Part shown: positions 25,735-40,700 of the stretch, piece by piece
Position numbering within the stretch: the first letter of the stretch is position 1
Layout: each line of letters starts with the position of its first letter
From: Haliclystus octoradiatus
Taxonomy: Eukaryota; Cnidaria; Staurozoa; Stauromedusae; Haliclystidae
DNA: 64,000 bases
Direction: 5' to 3'
NCBI GenBank assembly: GCA_916610825.1
Contig: OU744451.1
Span: 8,809,441-8,873,440 of the forward strand
The notes under the pieces: model-generated
Seen by the model: only the letters and a program-made list of their open reading frames with translations
Told to the model about the DNA's origin: nothing
Database searches by the model: none
Position numbers and translations under genes: made by a program

Positions 25735-28700
25735 TTAAATTGGTGAAATTGCATTTCGTTGCTGTTGAGTTAAACTTGATACCCGAAGTCCACAATGAGA
25801 ATTAGTCTTGAAATTGTGCCGTTGTGCCAAATGATAATTGTTTTACCTTCAATTTTTTTACCGCCTTTGAAAAATGTTCTACTTTTTATTCAAGTAAAAG
25901 TAGTTAATAACTAATTACTTATAATATAAATAACAATATTTTGTGTCCTATAAAAACACAGTACGGGATCTTGGCATCTTAATTGCCCCCGACCTTAAAC
26001 CTAGTGTTCATTGTAAAAAAAGTGGCACGGACAGCCCTATTTACCGCTATTACAATTTTAAAATCATTCCAAAGTAATGATTATAATATTTTTCGTTGTG
26101 CATATGCTGTATATGTCCGGTCCATATTGGAATATGACACTCCTGCATTCAATCTACAGTTAACACAGGATATACAAGCTCTTCAAAAGGACAACGTTAT
26201 TCTACTCGCCGTGTAATGCAACAATGTCTAAGCAGCAATTATCATGAATTAAGTTATTACCAAAGATTAATTATTTTACAACTAGAAGCCCCTGAGCTGA
26301 GAAGGAAAAAGAAGGATTTGCATATAGTCACATATTGACAGTGAAAACATTAGTTCAACTTTATAAATGTCTATACATTCCGGTATTAATTCATCTAACT
26401 TATCATAATTATTAATTTGTTAGCATTAATTAACAATAGCTCATTTATTCTTAAATTCGTATTTCGTATTCATGTACAGTAAGAGCAAAATTTGGATTGC
26501 CTTTGTATCTGCAACTTGTTTATTTTAAGACACACATAAATATGCTACCTACTATTAATCACATTTTTATCATATCATTAAAATATTAAATTCTGCTTTT
26601 ACATTTTCTGGGAATACAATTTTGTGGATATCAAAATTTTTATTGAACAAACAAGAGCTTTTGAATATTTTGAATATTTTGTGAAATTTATGAATAAGTA
26701 AACATAATAATTATACTGATTATTTGATGTTGTTTAATAAAGTACAGTTGAATCTGGCAATAGCAGTATGTCAGGGAGACAAATTATTTGACCGGTTTTG
26801 GCAGAATCCGTTGATAGCGGACTAGCGGTAAATATTTAGCAAAGTTTGACTGTAAATTACTCGGAACCAGAATTTTTTAGCTTTCTGTTATTGAGAGAAT
26901 ACTGTTAAAGTCGGAACCGTTATTGCCAGATTTTACTGTAAATATTAAAATTTAACTTCATTATGTTGAACAACGATAATAACAAAACACAATCATTTGC
27001 GACAATTTTGATCTAATCTCAAATCATCTTCCTCTTTCAGAATAAGTCGAAACTGTCGTAAATTAACGTGTCTTGATAATATCGCTGGTAAACATAATGA
27101 AGTTATATTGATGATAAATGATAAATTATCTATGAAGTAAACTAAAAAATATAAAATGAAGTTATATTAAATGATAAATTATTTACGTTGTTATTGTGTC
27201 ATCATATATACAGGAATGTAGTGGAATAATGGGGTACAAACTTACATAATAAAGTACTTTGACAAAATCTTTCACACGGATACCAGGTACGTCACTAAAT
27301 TTCTCAAGAATGTTTCCTCTGTTAACATATGATTGATGAAAAAATAATGAGATATAATAGAATGACATCTTAATGAATATGACAATAAATAATTAAAAAA
27401 AAATTATGAGTCAATGATCATATTATTATGTACAAGTTCATAAACATTAAATTGCCTATTTTTCATGAACCTTGGAGCCCTAGAGTAGTGGTCAGTTCAT
27501 GAACAATTCATGAACTTTGAATGGGCCCAATTTTCATGAACTGTTCATGAACTCCTGAACTGTTTTTGGCAGGAGGAGTCCACACCCTGGAATAGGCACT
27601 GTGATTGGTTAGTATCAGGAACGAAATATGTTCATTAAACTCATACCCACCCCACCTGATGAAAAAAGCTATTAGCTTACCCGGTTTGTGGAAAAATAAA
27701 ATATCTAAAATAGATAAATAAATCTTTCATGCATGCTGACTTGGTTTATGAAGATTCATAAAAATGGGGAAACAACCCAAGTATGTCAAATAGATCAATT
27801 CAAATTAAATGTTCAAAAAAAAGTACATCAACATTTCATGGACAGTTCAAGAACTCAACTGATTTTCACAGGAGTTTAACTTCATGAATTGCTCTTCAGT
27901 GTGTACAGTACAAGACAAGAGATAGAGACTGATAGGCTCTTTTAAAACAGATTCCATGACAATTTCATAAAAACTAATATTCATGAACTGTTGAAAAACT
28001 TTCATAGACGGTAAGGTATGTGAATCAACTATTCGTTTAGATTTAGGTAAGTGGCAATAAAAAGAATATCACAAATCATAATGAAATGATAAGAAGAACA
28101 AGCTGAGGAGACCAATTCCTGACACGACACCAAATTCATGAAATTCTAATGTCACAACAAAAACATTTTTCCAAATAGAATTCCAATAAAAATGTCAAAT
28201 GTCAACCAATAATTCATTTGAAATGTAACTCGCATTTTCTTTGATATAAAATAAATTTATCTAGTGTAATTTGAGATCTATAAGTGAATGTTTGGTATGT
28301 TATCGTATGCCGGTAGCAATGCCTGACCTTCAGCTGTAGGCTACTATCACAGATCATATTGTCTGAGTCTATGCAAATACTAAAATATCCTATATAGCAT
28401 AACAAACCCAAAGGTTTGGTCCTCTGCCATTTCAACTTATCCCATTCCAAATGGTGATAAATTCAAATTAGTATTCAAATAATAAAATTGGTAAAAACGA
28501 AAATAGAAACAATTCTGCTGACTAAGACGACAATCGGTATGTTACTGAGAAGGTTCAAAGTAATGTGACGCTAGTGTATTCAATTTATCGTCATGACGGG
28601 TGAGCGCTATACGATCATAACAGCTATCAATCATTTTTCCATAGCAACAACATTGTATGACGCTAAGTGCAATTAGACACAACGACAGTGGACAGACATG

Positions 28701-31700
28701 GGTATTCTGATAGTACATATACTTGATGGAACAACATTAAAAAATAATTGATAGCAGTATCTAATCTTACATGAGCCGTCCAACATCAGCAGGCTCAAAG
28801 GCACCACTATCTTTTGCACCAAATGTAACATCAGCCAACGTTAAATCGTTTCTTGGTTCACTGTTGTTGCATGGTATATGATTAGGATTGTGAGTAAACC
28901 AAACATTTACAGCAATATTTTGCTTGGTTTCCTTATTAGGAGCTGAATTCACCTGATGTGTCCTACAAACAGACAAATATATACAGTACTTTAGTGCTTT
29001 AGTAATATCTAGTACAGTCAAACTTGCTATAACGGTCACCTCTATACAGCGGCCACCTGTCTATAGCGGTCACTCATGCAATGTATAAAATATGAGTTTT
29101 TATTTAATCAAACCTGTATATAAAGGCCACCTGTCTATAATGGTCAATTTATCTACCTCTCTTAGCTGGCTGTTATACACAGGTTTTCACTGTATACAAT
29201 ACAATAATATACAGATAAAGGAATCTAAATTTTAAAGAAAGTCTGAAGCCCAGGATATCAGGGTCAGGTCTTTCAAATATTCAATGCATTTTAAGATAAA
29301 CGTCCGTGAATCTCTCAAATAAACTTGAAAACGAAGGATGTATTTTCGACATCTAGCATTTTTGTTTTAAGTTCTTCTATATTGTTTAAGTTATCACCAA
29401 TTGTGATAGTATTGAAATGACAAACAGAATTGTTATTAATGTGAGGATCAACACTGTCAGTCACCATTTTATCACAAACAAATGTGAATGTGAGGGAAAA
29501 ACAAACCGTTTGTGTACGTACAAGTCCACAAGACATACAGAACATTATCTGTAGTGCTTAGGGTTCCGGCTGTTGGAACATGATCCATTTTGTAAATGTT
29601 TTTGGAGATAGATATTTAAAATAGTCGAATGTTTGTAATCAAGAAGAAAGGCAATAGAAATAACAGTGAAAAATAGGAGCAATGTAAGACCAGAGGGAAG
29701 TGACAAAGATTAATCAGCAACATGCACGTAGCAAAAATGATTTAATTGATTTCCGTTAACTCAATCCAATAAAAACCGTTTTGACAGTAACTGGCATACG
29801 CAATAGGGACACAAATAGAACCATTGTGAGTTATCAATACTCTGATTATTGTCTGAATTGATACAAGCAACATATTCCATATTCCTTCATAATACAGTAC
29901 ATTACGCTGATGGATAATATTGCTGTTTAATTTTGTAATATTCTTGATTTAGTTATTCTATATATCCAACGTACCATGTATAAGGAATAAATAAACAATC
30001 TCCTTCTTCCATGTCAATAAGATAAAACTCATCAATTTCACGCATTGATGGATAACTTGCATAATCAACTCTAGAACAAATAAAGAATTTACTTTATGAT
30101 TCACAGGGCAAAGTCGAATGTGAGTCGTCAGACATATGTGGCAGCAACATATTGTGAAACTCCTTAATACCACATGATGTATAATGAAACAAAATGAATC
30201 TACATTAAATGGCCCAATTTCCATAAAAATTTCATGAAAAGTCCATGAATAACAGGCCAGTTAACATCCACGAGCCAGTTCATAAATAGTTTATAAGGCG
30301 ATTAAAGTGCACATGACACCAAAAAATTTATTCCGGAATCAAGTAGCCCATGCAAAATAAATAGGAATGGCGGCAATAATTTTTCGATTTGGACTCTTAT
30401 AAGCGGAGATATTTAATTTTGAAAGTACCATATTTCAGAAATAGTGCTCCTTCGAAAGTCGGAATTCATGCCGGAATGACAAGAGAGCCCACTATGGAAA
30501 AATAAGCAAGTCTAGACTTCAAAAAATCGTAACTTTTTTCTCGCGAAAAAGAAATTGTGCACTTTCCAGAACAGATATGTCTATATCTTCGGGACACCTT
30601 GTTGGCCACATATGACTGAAATTGAACGTAAAATGTAGAGTTTAGAAAGGTTTTATTAGACTTCGATGGAGTTTTTCTGTCAAAAAGGTGTTTAAACACT
30701 GGATTAACGCATGTTATGCATCAAGGTGTTGACTACTAAAACAGCGGCAAAACGCTTTGTATTCACTTCGCCGCGGATGATGACCTAAACGTTTATAAAA
30801 TTAAAAAAAAATCATTGCGCTATTTTGGTCGATCTCCCGCAGCTTAACGTCAGTGTTTCACTGTTTTGTTAGCTTCAATCTCAATGATTGGCTATTAAAA
30901 ACAATTGCATGACCCCCTGTTTGTCTTTCAGCAGACGCGTTTCTTCAACAAAAACACAATTACAGAAGGATGAAATCAACACACGCAATGTGTTTAATAT
31001 CATACCTTAATCTAGTTTTATATTCAACGGACAACGGTTGTTTTCGACTTCTTCACAAAGCTATCCTGTCTAAGAATTATATTTAATCAATGAATTTAAT
31101 ATGCTGAAGATGTTTTTATCTGATATATAAAATACAATATTATATCACAAAAGACTTAATATATTGACGACACAGAGGGGTGTCTTACATTTGGGGAATG
31201 ATGGATATAATAATTCACTGAAACAAAATATTTTGTACAGTTTGGACACACATATGGACAGTTTTACATTAATTTTGACTTTCAAATTCAACTGAAAATA
31301 AATGTTATTCGTGATGATCGTCATGATTTGATTCTGCTTGAACAACACTCGCATGCTGATATGCACTGGGCACACTCGAATTATTTCAGGGTCGAGGTAA
31401 ATATTTTACAGACATTGAAGGCGGTTCTACTCGCCATGTGTATCTGCAGCGATGATTCACACACTGAAGTGCTCGAAACGAAAAACAATGCAACATCATA
31501 TTATTTGTTACTGTACTGTATAATTTCACGAATAATATCTAGTCTTCGTCAACATAAAATGTAAATTACTTGAACAATGAAGTTGATTTGAAAGCCAAAA
31601 TTAATGTAAAACTGTCCATATGTGTGTCCAAACTGTACAAAATATTTTGTTTCAGTGAATTATTATATCCATCATTCCCCAAATGTAAGACTCCTCTCTG

Positions 31701-34700
31701 TGTCGTCAATATATTAAGTCTTTTGTGATATAATATTGTATTTTATATATCAGATAAAAACATCTTCAGCATATTAAATTCATTGATTAAATATAATTCT
31801 TAGACAGGATAGCTTTGTGAAGAAGTCGACAACAACCGTTGTCCGTTGAATATAAAACTAGATTAAGGTATGATATTAAACACATTGCATGTGTTGATTT
31901 CATCCTTCTGTAATTGTGTTTTTGTTGAAGAAACGCGTCTGCTGCAAGGCAAACAGGGGGTCATGCAATGGTTTGAATAGCCAATCATTGAGATTGAAGC
32001 TAACAAATCAGTGAAGCACTGACGTTAAGCTGCGGGAGATCGACCAAAATAGCGCAATGGATTTTTCTTTAATTTTATAGACGTTTAGATCATCATCCGC
32101 GGCGAAGTGAATACAAAGCGTTTTGCCGCTGTTTTAGCAATCAACACCTTGATGCATAACATGCGTTAATCCAGTGTTTTAACACCTTTTTGACAGAAAA
32201 ACTCCATCGAAGTCTAATAAAACCTTTCCAAACTCTACATTTTACGTTCAATTTCAGTCATATATGGCCAACAAGGTGTCCCGAAGATATGGGCATATCT
32301 GTTCTGGAAAGTGGACAATTTCTTTTTCGCGAGAAAAAAGTTACAATTTTTTGAAGTCTAGACTTGGTTATTTTTCCATAGTGGGCTTTCTTGTCATTCC
32401 GGCATGAGTTCCGACTTTCGAAGGAGCACAATTTCTGAATATGGTACTTTCAAAATTAAATATCTCCGCTTATAAGAGTCCAAATCGAAAAATTATTGCC
32501 GCCATTCCTATTTATTTTGCATGGGCTACTTGATTCCGGAATAAAAAGTTTTGGTGTCATGTGCACTTTAAGGCGTTCAAGAACAGTCCATGAATGTTTA
32601 TAAAGTTTATGAACAACTCATGAACTCAAAAAACTTTTTTGAAGGGCGAATAAGGGTTAGAGCACCGTTTTGAAAATAGGCCAAGAACTCACGAAGAAAG
32701 CTATTGTGAACTGTTTATGAACTTAACACTCAAAAACATTAAAATGCATACTTTTTGAGCATTTCATCATGAAAATTTTATAACCGGTTCACAAAAATTG
32801 GGTCATGAAATGCGATTCATTAGTTTCTTCAAATTTCAAATCCTAATTTCAAATTCAATATCTTCAAATGTCTATCCTGTAAAGTATATTGTTGTAAAAT
32901 TGTAGTTTTATTGTATGTATCTCTATATATTTATAAATCAGTCTTGTGAAAAAAGCTTTTAGCTTATTCAAGCCCTGAATAAATGATGATGATGATGATG
33001 ATGATAAGGCAGCAGCTAATTTCAATATAAATTACAAGAATTCATGAATATTAAAATAGGCACAGATCAAAAATGGTTGCATTGTCTTGAGAGCTTAGAT
33101 TCCGCATACCACGCCATCAAAGTTCTGCTTATTCGTTTAAATATTATCTGGGATTTTCCTAAAAAAAGTTCAGTGCTACTTTTATCCAATATTCCAATAT
33201 GAAAAAAGTCCATGACTTCATCAACATTGAATTGCCCAATAGTTCATGAACAGTTAATGAACGCTCATGAAACACTATTGAAATGTTCAAGGACAAGAGT
33301 CTTTTATATTTCACATAACAAATGGCAATATAGAATGGGCACGTTCCAAAGCATTTTATATAAGCTTCAACTAGGATATCGAAGGTTCTGATAAACAAAG
33401 AAGAGTTTCGAACGCACAAACAAACCATGCAAAATATTATTGTGAAGAAAAATACCTTTTGGAAAGAAAGTTATAATATATTGATTATTTTACAAATCAA
33501 ATATAACAGACGCTCGATTTAGTACTTGATCTTTATGGAAAATAACACACCCCAAAGTATATACTATACTAGCAATGAGTGACCTGCGCTGCTGGGTTGA
33601 TCCATTCATTGACTGCAAGTCTCCGTTACTTAGATTTAGAATTTGATTGACAGATTTCATCAATAGAACAATAGAATAACTGCGTGAACAATAGAGAATG
33701 GTCAATGATGTGTGTGAAATTGAGAAGGACAAATTGCTTTGTTGTTGTCACACAAAGTTGGATTACAAAATAAAGATATGTTTTCTTTCGATGCAGGAAA
33801 TAGGGAATGGAATATAAAAAAACTAAAAGTGTCATTAAACGTGCAGGATGACATTGATTCTAATGATACATTTTTGGAAATTTTACGTAACAATTGACAG
33901 AGAAAAACAAAAACAAATACATGGTCGCGACAGCACGCGTACACACACACAGACTTGACGTTTATAGATATTGATAATGAGACACCCAAAATGCGTAACA
34001 AAGCACTCGAGTTATTGGCTTGTGTTTTGTTATGCTGTACTCTTGTCTCACTGATTACGCTTTGTGTATTATTTTCCCACAAAGATCTATTTAATCACTA
34101 TTTAAACAGAACTGAAATCAAAATCATTGAATGATACATACTTATCTATATCAACTTCAGAATATTTCTGCCACGCCATATCAAGTGGTATCTAAAATGA
34201 AAAAACAGACAAATAGTATCGCAATGTTTTGATTTATTGTTGTTCGTATTCAAGTTAGAGAGAAGGAATATTAATTACAATAATTAATAAACATTACTAT
34301 TTTATTCATGTAAACCTGATCAACATACAGTAACATGCTTTTATTCTATACCAGTAGAATTCTATATCAGGAACTGTTCATGAACTCTTAACTGTTTTTC
34401 GCATGGATATTTTTATCATTGAAGAACATCTCAACTAATAGCCACCTTATATTTATACTTTTCTTTTTCGATCATTAACAATAACATACAGTAACATGCT
34501 TTTATTCTATACCAGTAGAATTCTATATCAGGAACTGTTCATGAACTCTTTAACTGTTTTTCGCATGGATATTTTTATCATTGAAGAACATCTCAACTAA
34601 TAACCACCTTATATTTATACTTTTCTTTTTCGATCATTAACAAGCGCTTGGTGCCACGAAATAGACAATTGATATTATCAATAAAATCTTGGTGAAGAAC

Positions 34701-37700
34701 TGATTTTGTACCACCAGCACTAAACCACATCAGCTACAAACATAAAATGCATCAATGTTTACTTAATATTATAACATTATATTCAAGACAATAATGATTA
34801 ATACAAAGACAAAAAAATTGAAAGATTGAGTTAGGTCTACATACTGTGATACCATGTGACTTGAGGTTACGGTTCGAGCATGTGGTTGTTGTTGTAGATC
34901 ATAAAGATCAGTCTAAGTTTGGTTATGAATAATAGATGTTGTATTGTATGTCTCTCTTGATCTACGAGTGATACCTCTTAAATATATACTCAATTGAATG
35001 TACTTCATGGTACAAGACAGACTTTAAGGCCTACAGCTTGTAAGGATAGTGTAACTTTAAAATAGGAAATATATTATTCTAATGATAGCACCAATAAGAA
35101 GGTCAACAAAGACACTTTTATTTGTAACTTCTACTGTAGTTTCCCGGTATTAAACGGACCTCAGACAAGAAATAACATACTAACACATAAAAAGACAAGA
35201 AAACACAAGAAAAGGAATATAAATGTAATTTCTATTGTTATTAATTACAATGGTTTCTATTATCTAATTATTATGTTATTGTTATTGCATTGCTACATTT
35301 GTAGCGGATTGTTCTAACTTCTATGTCTATTGTCGTATACATGATTTATTTCCTCTGTTAACTGTAAAGCTTCCGTTTGTAATCACGTATACCTTGTAAT
35401 GTAAATCACTGTATATAATATATCAAGTCTCTTCACGTCTGCCCTTCGTGGCGACATCACCTACATTAGCAAAGCTGGTCCACCTTCATAAAGGCTCTGT
35501 TTATCAACAGTCATATTAACCCTCATTCATCCTCTCCCTGTTGGTGGCCAGCTACAACTATTACATCAAATATATATCTAATCAACGTCTATGTACGCCT
35601 GTGGTAATTTATCAATACATCGACTCGTTCCACCCGCTACATATTGCTGACATTACAGGGAGTGATACTAAGGGTAGCTATGGCCATTAGTCAGAGCTCT
35701 TTGATACAACAGACACGACCGTACAGTAAGACAACAAGAGGTAAAAGAGAACGTTTACGTCGTACAGTTTACACAGATACCGGTATAGATTTACAGGAAA
35801 TGATTAACAATGGACGATTATACAATGACGTAAATACAATATTAAACCACTACACATTTTAGCAGCTTTAAAGCTAGAACTTATTTTCATGGCGGCATCC
35901 CTATGTTTAATAGTTTCTCTTTGACGTATATAATGTTGTATTTTCTGTAAGACAGAGGTAGCATTGGTTTGATTTGTTGATGCACGCCACAGCTGTTTAG
36001 GGGCGTTTGTATTTAATGTTATTTCATAGTCTGAGTTGCTGTCTTTGAATTTGCAAATAAATTTTGACAATATAGTCAAACCTGTTATAACAGTCACCTC
36101 TATACAGCTGCCACCTGTATATAGTGGCCATCCTTGCAATGTCTAAAACGGAATTTTCTATTGAATCACCACTGTATATAAAGGTCACCTGCATATAGTA
36201 GTCCATTTATCTACCTCTCATTGGCTGTTATATACAGGTTTCACTGTAATGTTATATTTGAATCTTATGTTTTTAAATGATAACTTGTGCTGGTTGTATT
36301 GTGACTCAAAGGATCCTTCTTTTGATCATATTGATATACATGCAACTATCTCCCATTGAGAAACGACTTAGCAAACTGGACCATCACATCAGGGTGTCAC
36401 AAAAGTTTTGATCTTCCGGGAACTGTGTTGTTCGATTGTGAAGCCTTCTGGGATTGAATTTATAATTTTGAAGAATTGATTTTAAAATTTCAAAAATTTG
36501 ACATACGTTGAAGTATGAAAATCCTACGAAATCCAAAATTAATAAATTTTGAATAAGAAAATAATCATGATACAATTGAAAACCTTCTGATTTTGTGCTG
36601 GCCTTCCGGGAATCAGGTTCCCAGATCCCACACTTTGTGACAGCCTGCATCACACACAATCAAACGTTTTCATATAAAGGTATTGATCTGCCATCATATG
36701 GTTTTCTCTGTTAAAGTAGCCTGTGATTGATTTCCCTGCTGCTAAAGCAATGATTTAAGGAAGCTTTTATGGTATTCATAGTCATGGTTCGAACAACTGG
36801 TACGCTTAGGTGAATCCTAGAACGATATAACATTTTCTTCTGAATCGTATTGTTGAAGTTTGACCTATAAATCATGAATATATCAAATTTCTTCTGTGAT
36901 CTAGCTGTCCGGAATTGAAGATGTTGGGTTTCCAACTTGTGTGGGATACTGCATAATTATATAATCTTGTTTTTACATTTCAAATGAAAGCTAACGCAGA
37001 ATAGTTTATAAAGTAAAAAATTAATCAAACCACACATACAGTCAAACGTATTATAACGGTCACCTCTATACAGCGGCCACCTGTCTATAGTGGTCACTTT
37101 TGCAATGTCTAAAATAGTATTTTCTATTGAATTGAACCTGTATATAAAGGCCACCTGTCTTTAGTGGTCAATTTACCTACCTCTCGTAGCTGGCCGTTAT
37201 ATACAGGTTTCACTGTAATTAATTTGGCTGAAAAGTGATTATAACTTTAAGGTTTGGGATTTTCATGGACTTATCCATAGATTTTAATATCTTTTGGTCA
37301 AATGAACTCAATCTAGACATCCGCAAGAAAAATTTGTATTTACAACTAGAATGCCTAATAAGACATTTAATTTATAATAAATTTCAGCTCCAGCAGATCA
37401 ATATAAATAAATATTCTTTGTGCTACACATACCGACATTTGAAATAAATGTTCAGTGTTCTCACAGGACAATGGAGGTGGTACATAAACATCTCCCCTGG
37501 TATACAAAAGAAATAAAAGAAATTTCAGTAATGTATCTTGAATCAAGAGCCAAGAGGTGGTATGAAGGATTGCACTTATGTCAAAATACATAAAAGAACA
37601 ACTTTATCTGTGAAAAAAGTTTATGAATCTGATCCGTTGTTTAATTTTACATGGCACATTTGATACAACATTCAAGTAATCAACAATTTATTTCGTCAGA

Positions 37701-40700
37701 TAAACTATATTTAATTCTAAACATAATAAAGGTGTTGATTGAAAGTTTCTTTTTAAAGCAATTGACAGCAGAATCAAGGACAATTAGCTCATATGGCAGA
37801 GGTTCAAATCCCCCTAAAATCAGCCTTGACTTTATCTAAAACATCAAATGAGTACCATCTGAGGATGACGGGTGGAATGGTCCAGAGGAAATTGCAAGGT
37901 GAGTATCTGCGGTGCATTGTTGCGCGTTGACAATCAAGACCTATCTGCCATGAAATCTGTTGAAATTGATCTGCAGTGTCGCGGCTGAGATCAACAAAGA
38001 GCGTTTAAAATCATTGCTCTCAGCGAAAAAAGCCACTTTCCAGTTTTATTTTCATGCTCAACGAGTCAACGTTTCAGATATCTTATGTCAATGATGTAGC
38101 TTGATTTAAGATTGGTGGGATCAATTGACTAATCACCCACCCTCAAAATATCACCGTTGTTGAAGAAAAAATAAAATAAATCCTACTGATGTTGGTGGAA
38201 ATAAAAGTTAATTTGGTCACCCTTACAATGTTGGCAAGAAATGACAACATCCATAGGATTAAATTGGTGAAAAATGAAAACAAAATTTGGATAGGGCTTT
38301 ACACTCACTTCAGATGTTTAGGGAGATCATCAACCAAATAAATAGTCTCCTGTTGATATGTATTAAGAAATTCCTTGAATGTGACAGTTTTCCCATATTT
38401 GTTTCTATTCTCTTTTAGCTCAGGTTCAGTGTAGACTTGTGCACTGGCTGATTCTGGATGTTCTTCTAAATACGAATTATCCCATAATTTAAACGCAGGC
38501 GATTTTTTAGCAAAACCTTTGATTAAAAGTGGTTTGCTGTCATTGACATAATCTTTGAAAAATTCTAAAAATAATTGGAAAAATATATAAATCAAATACA
38601 GAATAAACAATTGAATTGTATGGCATACGTAATTATGTATTCAAAACATGTCTACAAAGTAATTGCAGAATATCGCAGCCATTCTTCAACTCTTGTATTC
38701 CTATACTATGAGTAGCCGATTTTGTGAAAACAATGACAGTAAATGCCCGAATTCATAAAACGTACTACTGTATACGCCACCCCACATAAATCTATGCAAA
38801 CCAGTGTTTACATTTTTATAGGATATATAGGATTTTTTACAGTGTTAGATTGTTATGTGGACTTTTGAGAATATTTTTGAATACTGATGGACGATTGTCT
38901 ACAAATCAACTAAGATAGCCTACATATCTCAAAGTGTTACTGAAGACAGCATGGTTGGTTCCTTGGACTGTCAGTAGTTTCAATAGATAGGCCTAGCGTG
39001 ACATAATTTTGTTTGCTGACTTCCAAGAATCAAATCTGACCAAGCAATATTTTGAATAACAGTAGCCTAGAATTCTAAGTGCAGTGATAATTGTTTTAGA
39101 GAATGGGGCATGGTTGCCCCTGTGAAAAAACTTCAACTTTGTGATTTCATCAATATGAAATTCTCAATTAGTCATGAACTTTCCTAAGCAGTCCATGGAT
39201 TGTTCATGAAGTGTCCATCAAAATTTGGGCAATTTTACGCTTATAAACTGGTTCATAACTCTGTTCATGAACCTCTACTACTTTGAGATTGCAAAGTATA
39301 AAAAAATATTATATGAGTAGCTTCAGAGCCTAAACATGCAAACATAACTTGATATAATAATGGCTACAGAACCATTCATCGAGTTCTAAATTATAATCCG
39401 TTGACTAGATTATATTAAGTTTTCTTAGCTTTTAAATCAGGCATGAGAGTCAAGCTCAGTCGAAGAAGAGGAAAAACCCTTGAAAAATACCAAAACAATA
39501 AAAATAACAATGCTTTGAGTGAATTTCCTTTGTTCCAGAGCTGATAGAAAACGAGGAAATTTGCTTTTCCGAGGAACTCTCTCATGCCTGTTAAATGCAA
39601 ATTTGTTTTTATTGTAACTTGTCTTCCTTGCTTTTTCATTATTTTGGTTTAAAACGAAAAGTCTTTTTATGAGTTTTCAGGAGAAAAATATTCAAACAGT
39701 TTCATGGGAACTTGTCTGGACTGAATTTGCCTGTGTAGTAGCAAACTTAATTTTATTAACGAACCATACACGGTCTGTGAATTAGCATGGGAGTCTTGAA
39801 CAACAACACGATAACACCTACATGTCACAAAACACCAATTGACATAAAATCACAACTCTTTCTCGGACACATCAAAGATAGCAGCCGCAACACTGAACTG
39901 AATAATAAGTAATACCGAGTAATGCATCAATTATATCCACTACTCTGTGAACTTGTTGAGCGGAAAACAACACAAACTCAATTGTTTCAATAACAAAAAT
40001 GGAGCCACTGAGTAGTTGTTGTATAGTAGGCCTAATTGATTATTGCGATTAATTACATTTTTCGTACGTTGGACCTGTAATCAATTACTTTTCTGATCAA
40101 TTAATTACTTCCAGTAATCGCTACTATTTTTCATAAAGGTAACTGCTTAGGCTACTTTTTACTTGGTTGCCTAGCAATTACTGATTGCTTTTTGTATTGA
40201 TTAGCTGAAAATAGTTTGTTACTCTTTTGAATTAGGAAATACTTTTCGATGCCACACAAAACAATGCTTAGGCCTAAGAATGACTCTTAAAATGGTCTGT
40301 TTTATTCAAATGCGATTTTTTACAGTGAAACCTGTAGGCCTATATAACAGCCAGCTACGAGAGGTAGATAAATTGACCACTATCGTATTTTCAGTTTTTC
40401 AATATTTTCAGCCAAATTGACAAATTGTTGTGTTTTCAGTTTTTCCTCAGGTTGCGTTGTGATATTAGATAATAGATATAACATCATCGAGTTTGCTGTA
40501 ATTGCTTAAAAGTAATCAGTAATCGTAATCAGAGCCCTCTATTTACAAGAGTTGGGACACTGATGCCATTTATGTTTTTTGGCCTGGACCCGAGCATGTT
40601 TTCAACAGCAGTGCGCATGTGCAAGAGAATGTTGTGTTTTTTCAGCCATTTTGGAACTCTGTGATGATTTGTGATTGTTTAACAAGAGTAATATAACCAT

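Noticed and set aside
25983..26216. An independent gene for the 77-codon frame
   Set aside because: It reads as a decayed LINE RT fragment with frameshifts on both sides.
31145..31564. Frames in the foldback arms and centre
   Set aside because: The arm frames appear on both strands only because the arms are inverted copies. The central frame has no domain or homologue I know.
33702..34082. 126-codon minus-strand frame in a JmjC intron
   Set aside because: Low-complexity, Ser/Phe/Cys-rich translation lacking splice signals that would fit the JmjC frame.
35133..35657. A longer LTR from TGTAGTTT to ATTACA
   Set aside because: The shorter unit 35300-35641 has perfect 8 bp inverted termini, and its start coincides with the end of the inverted copy at 240.
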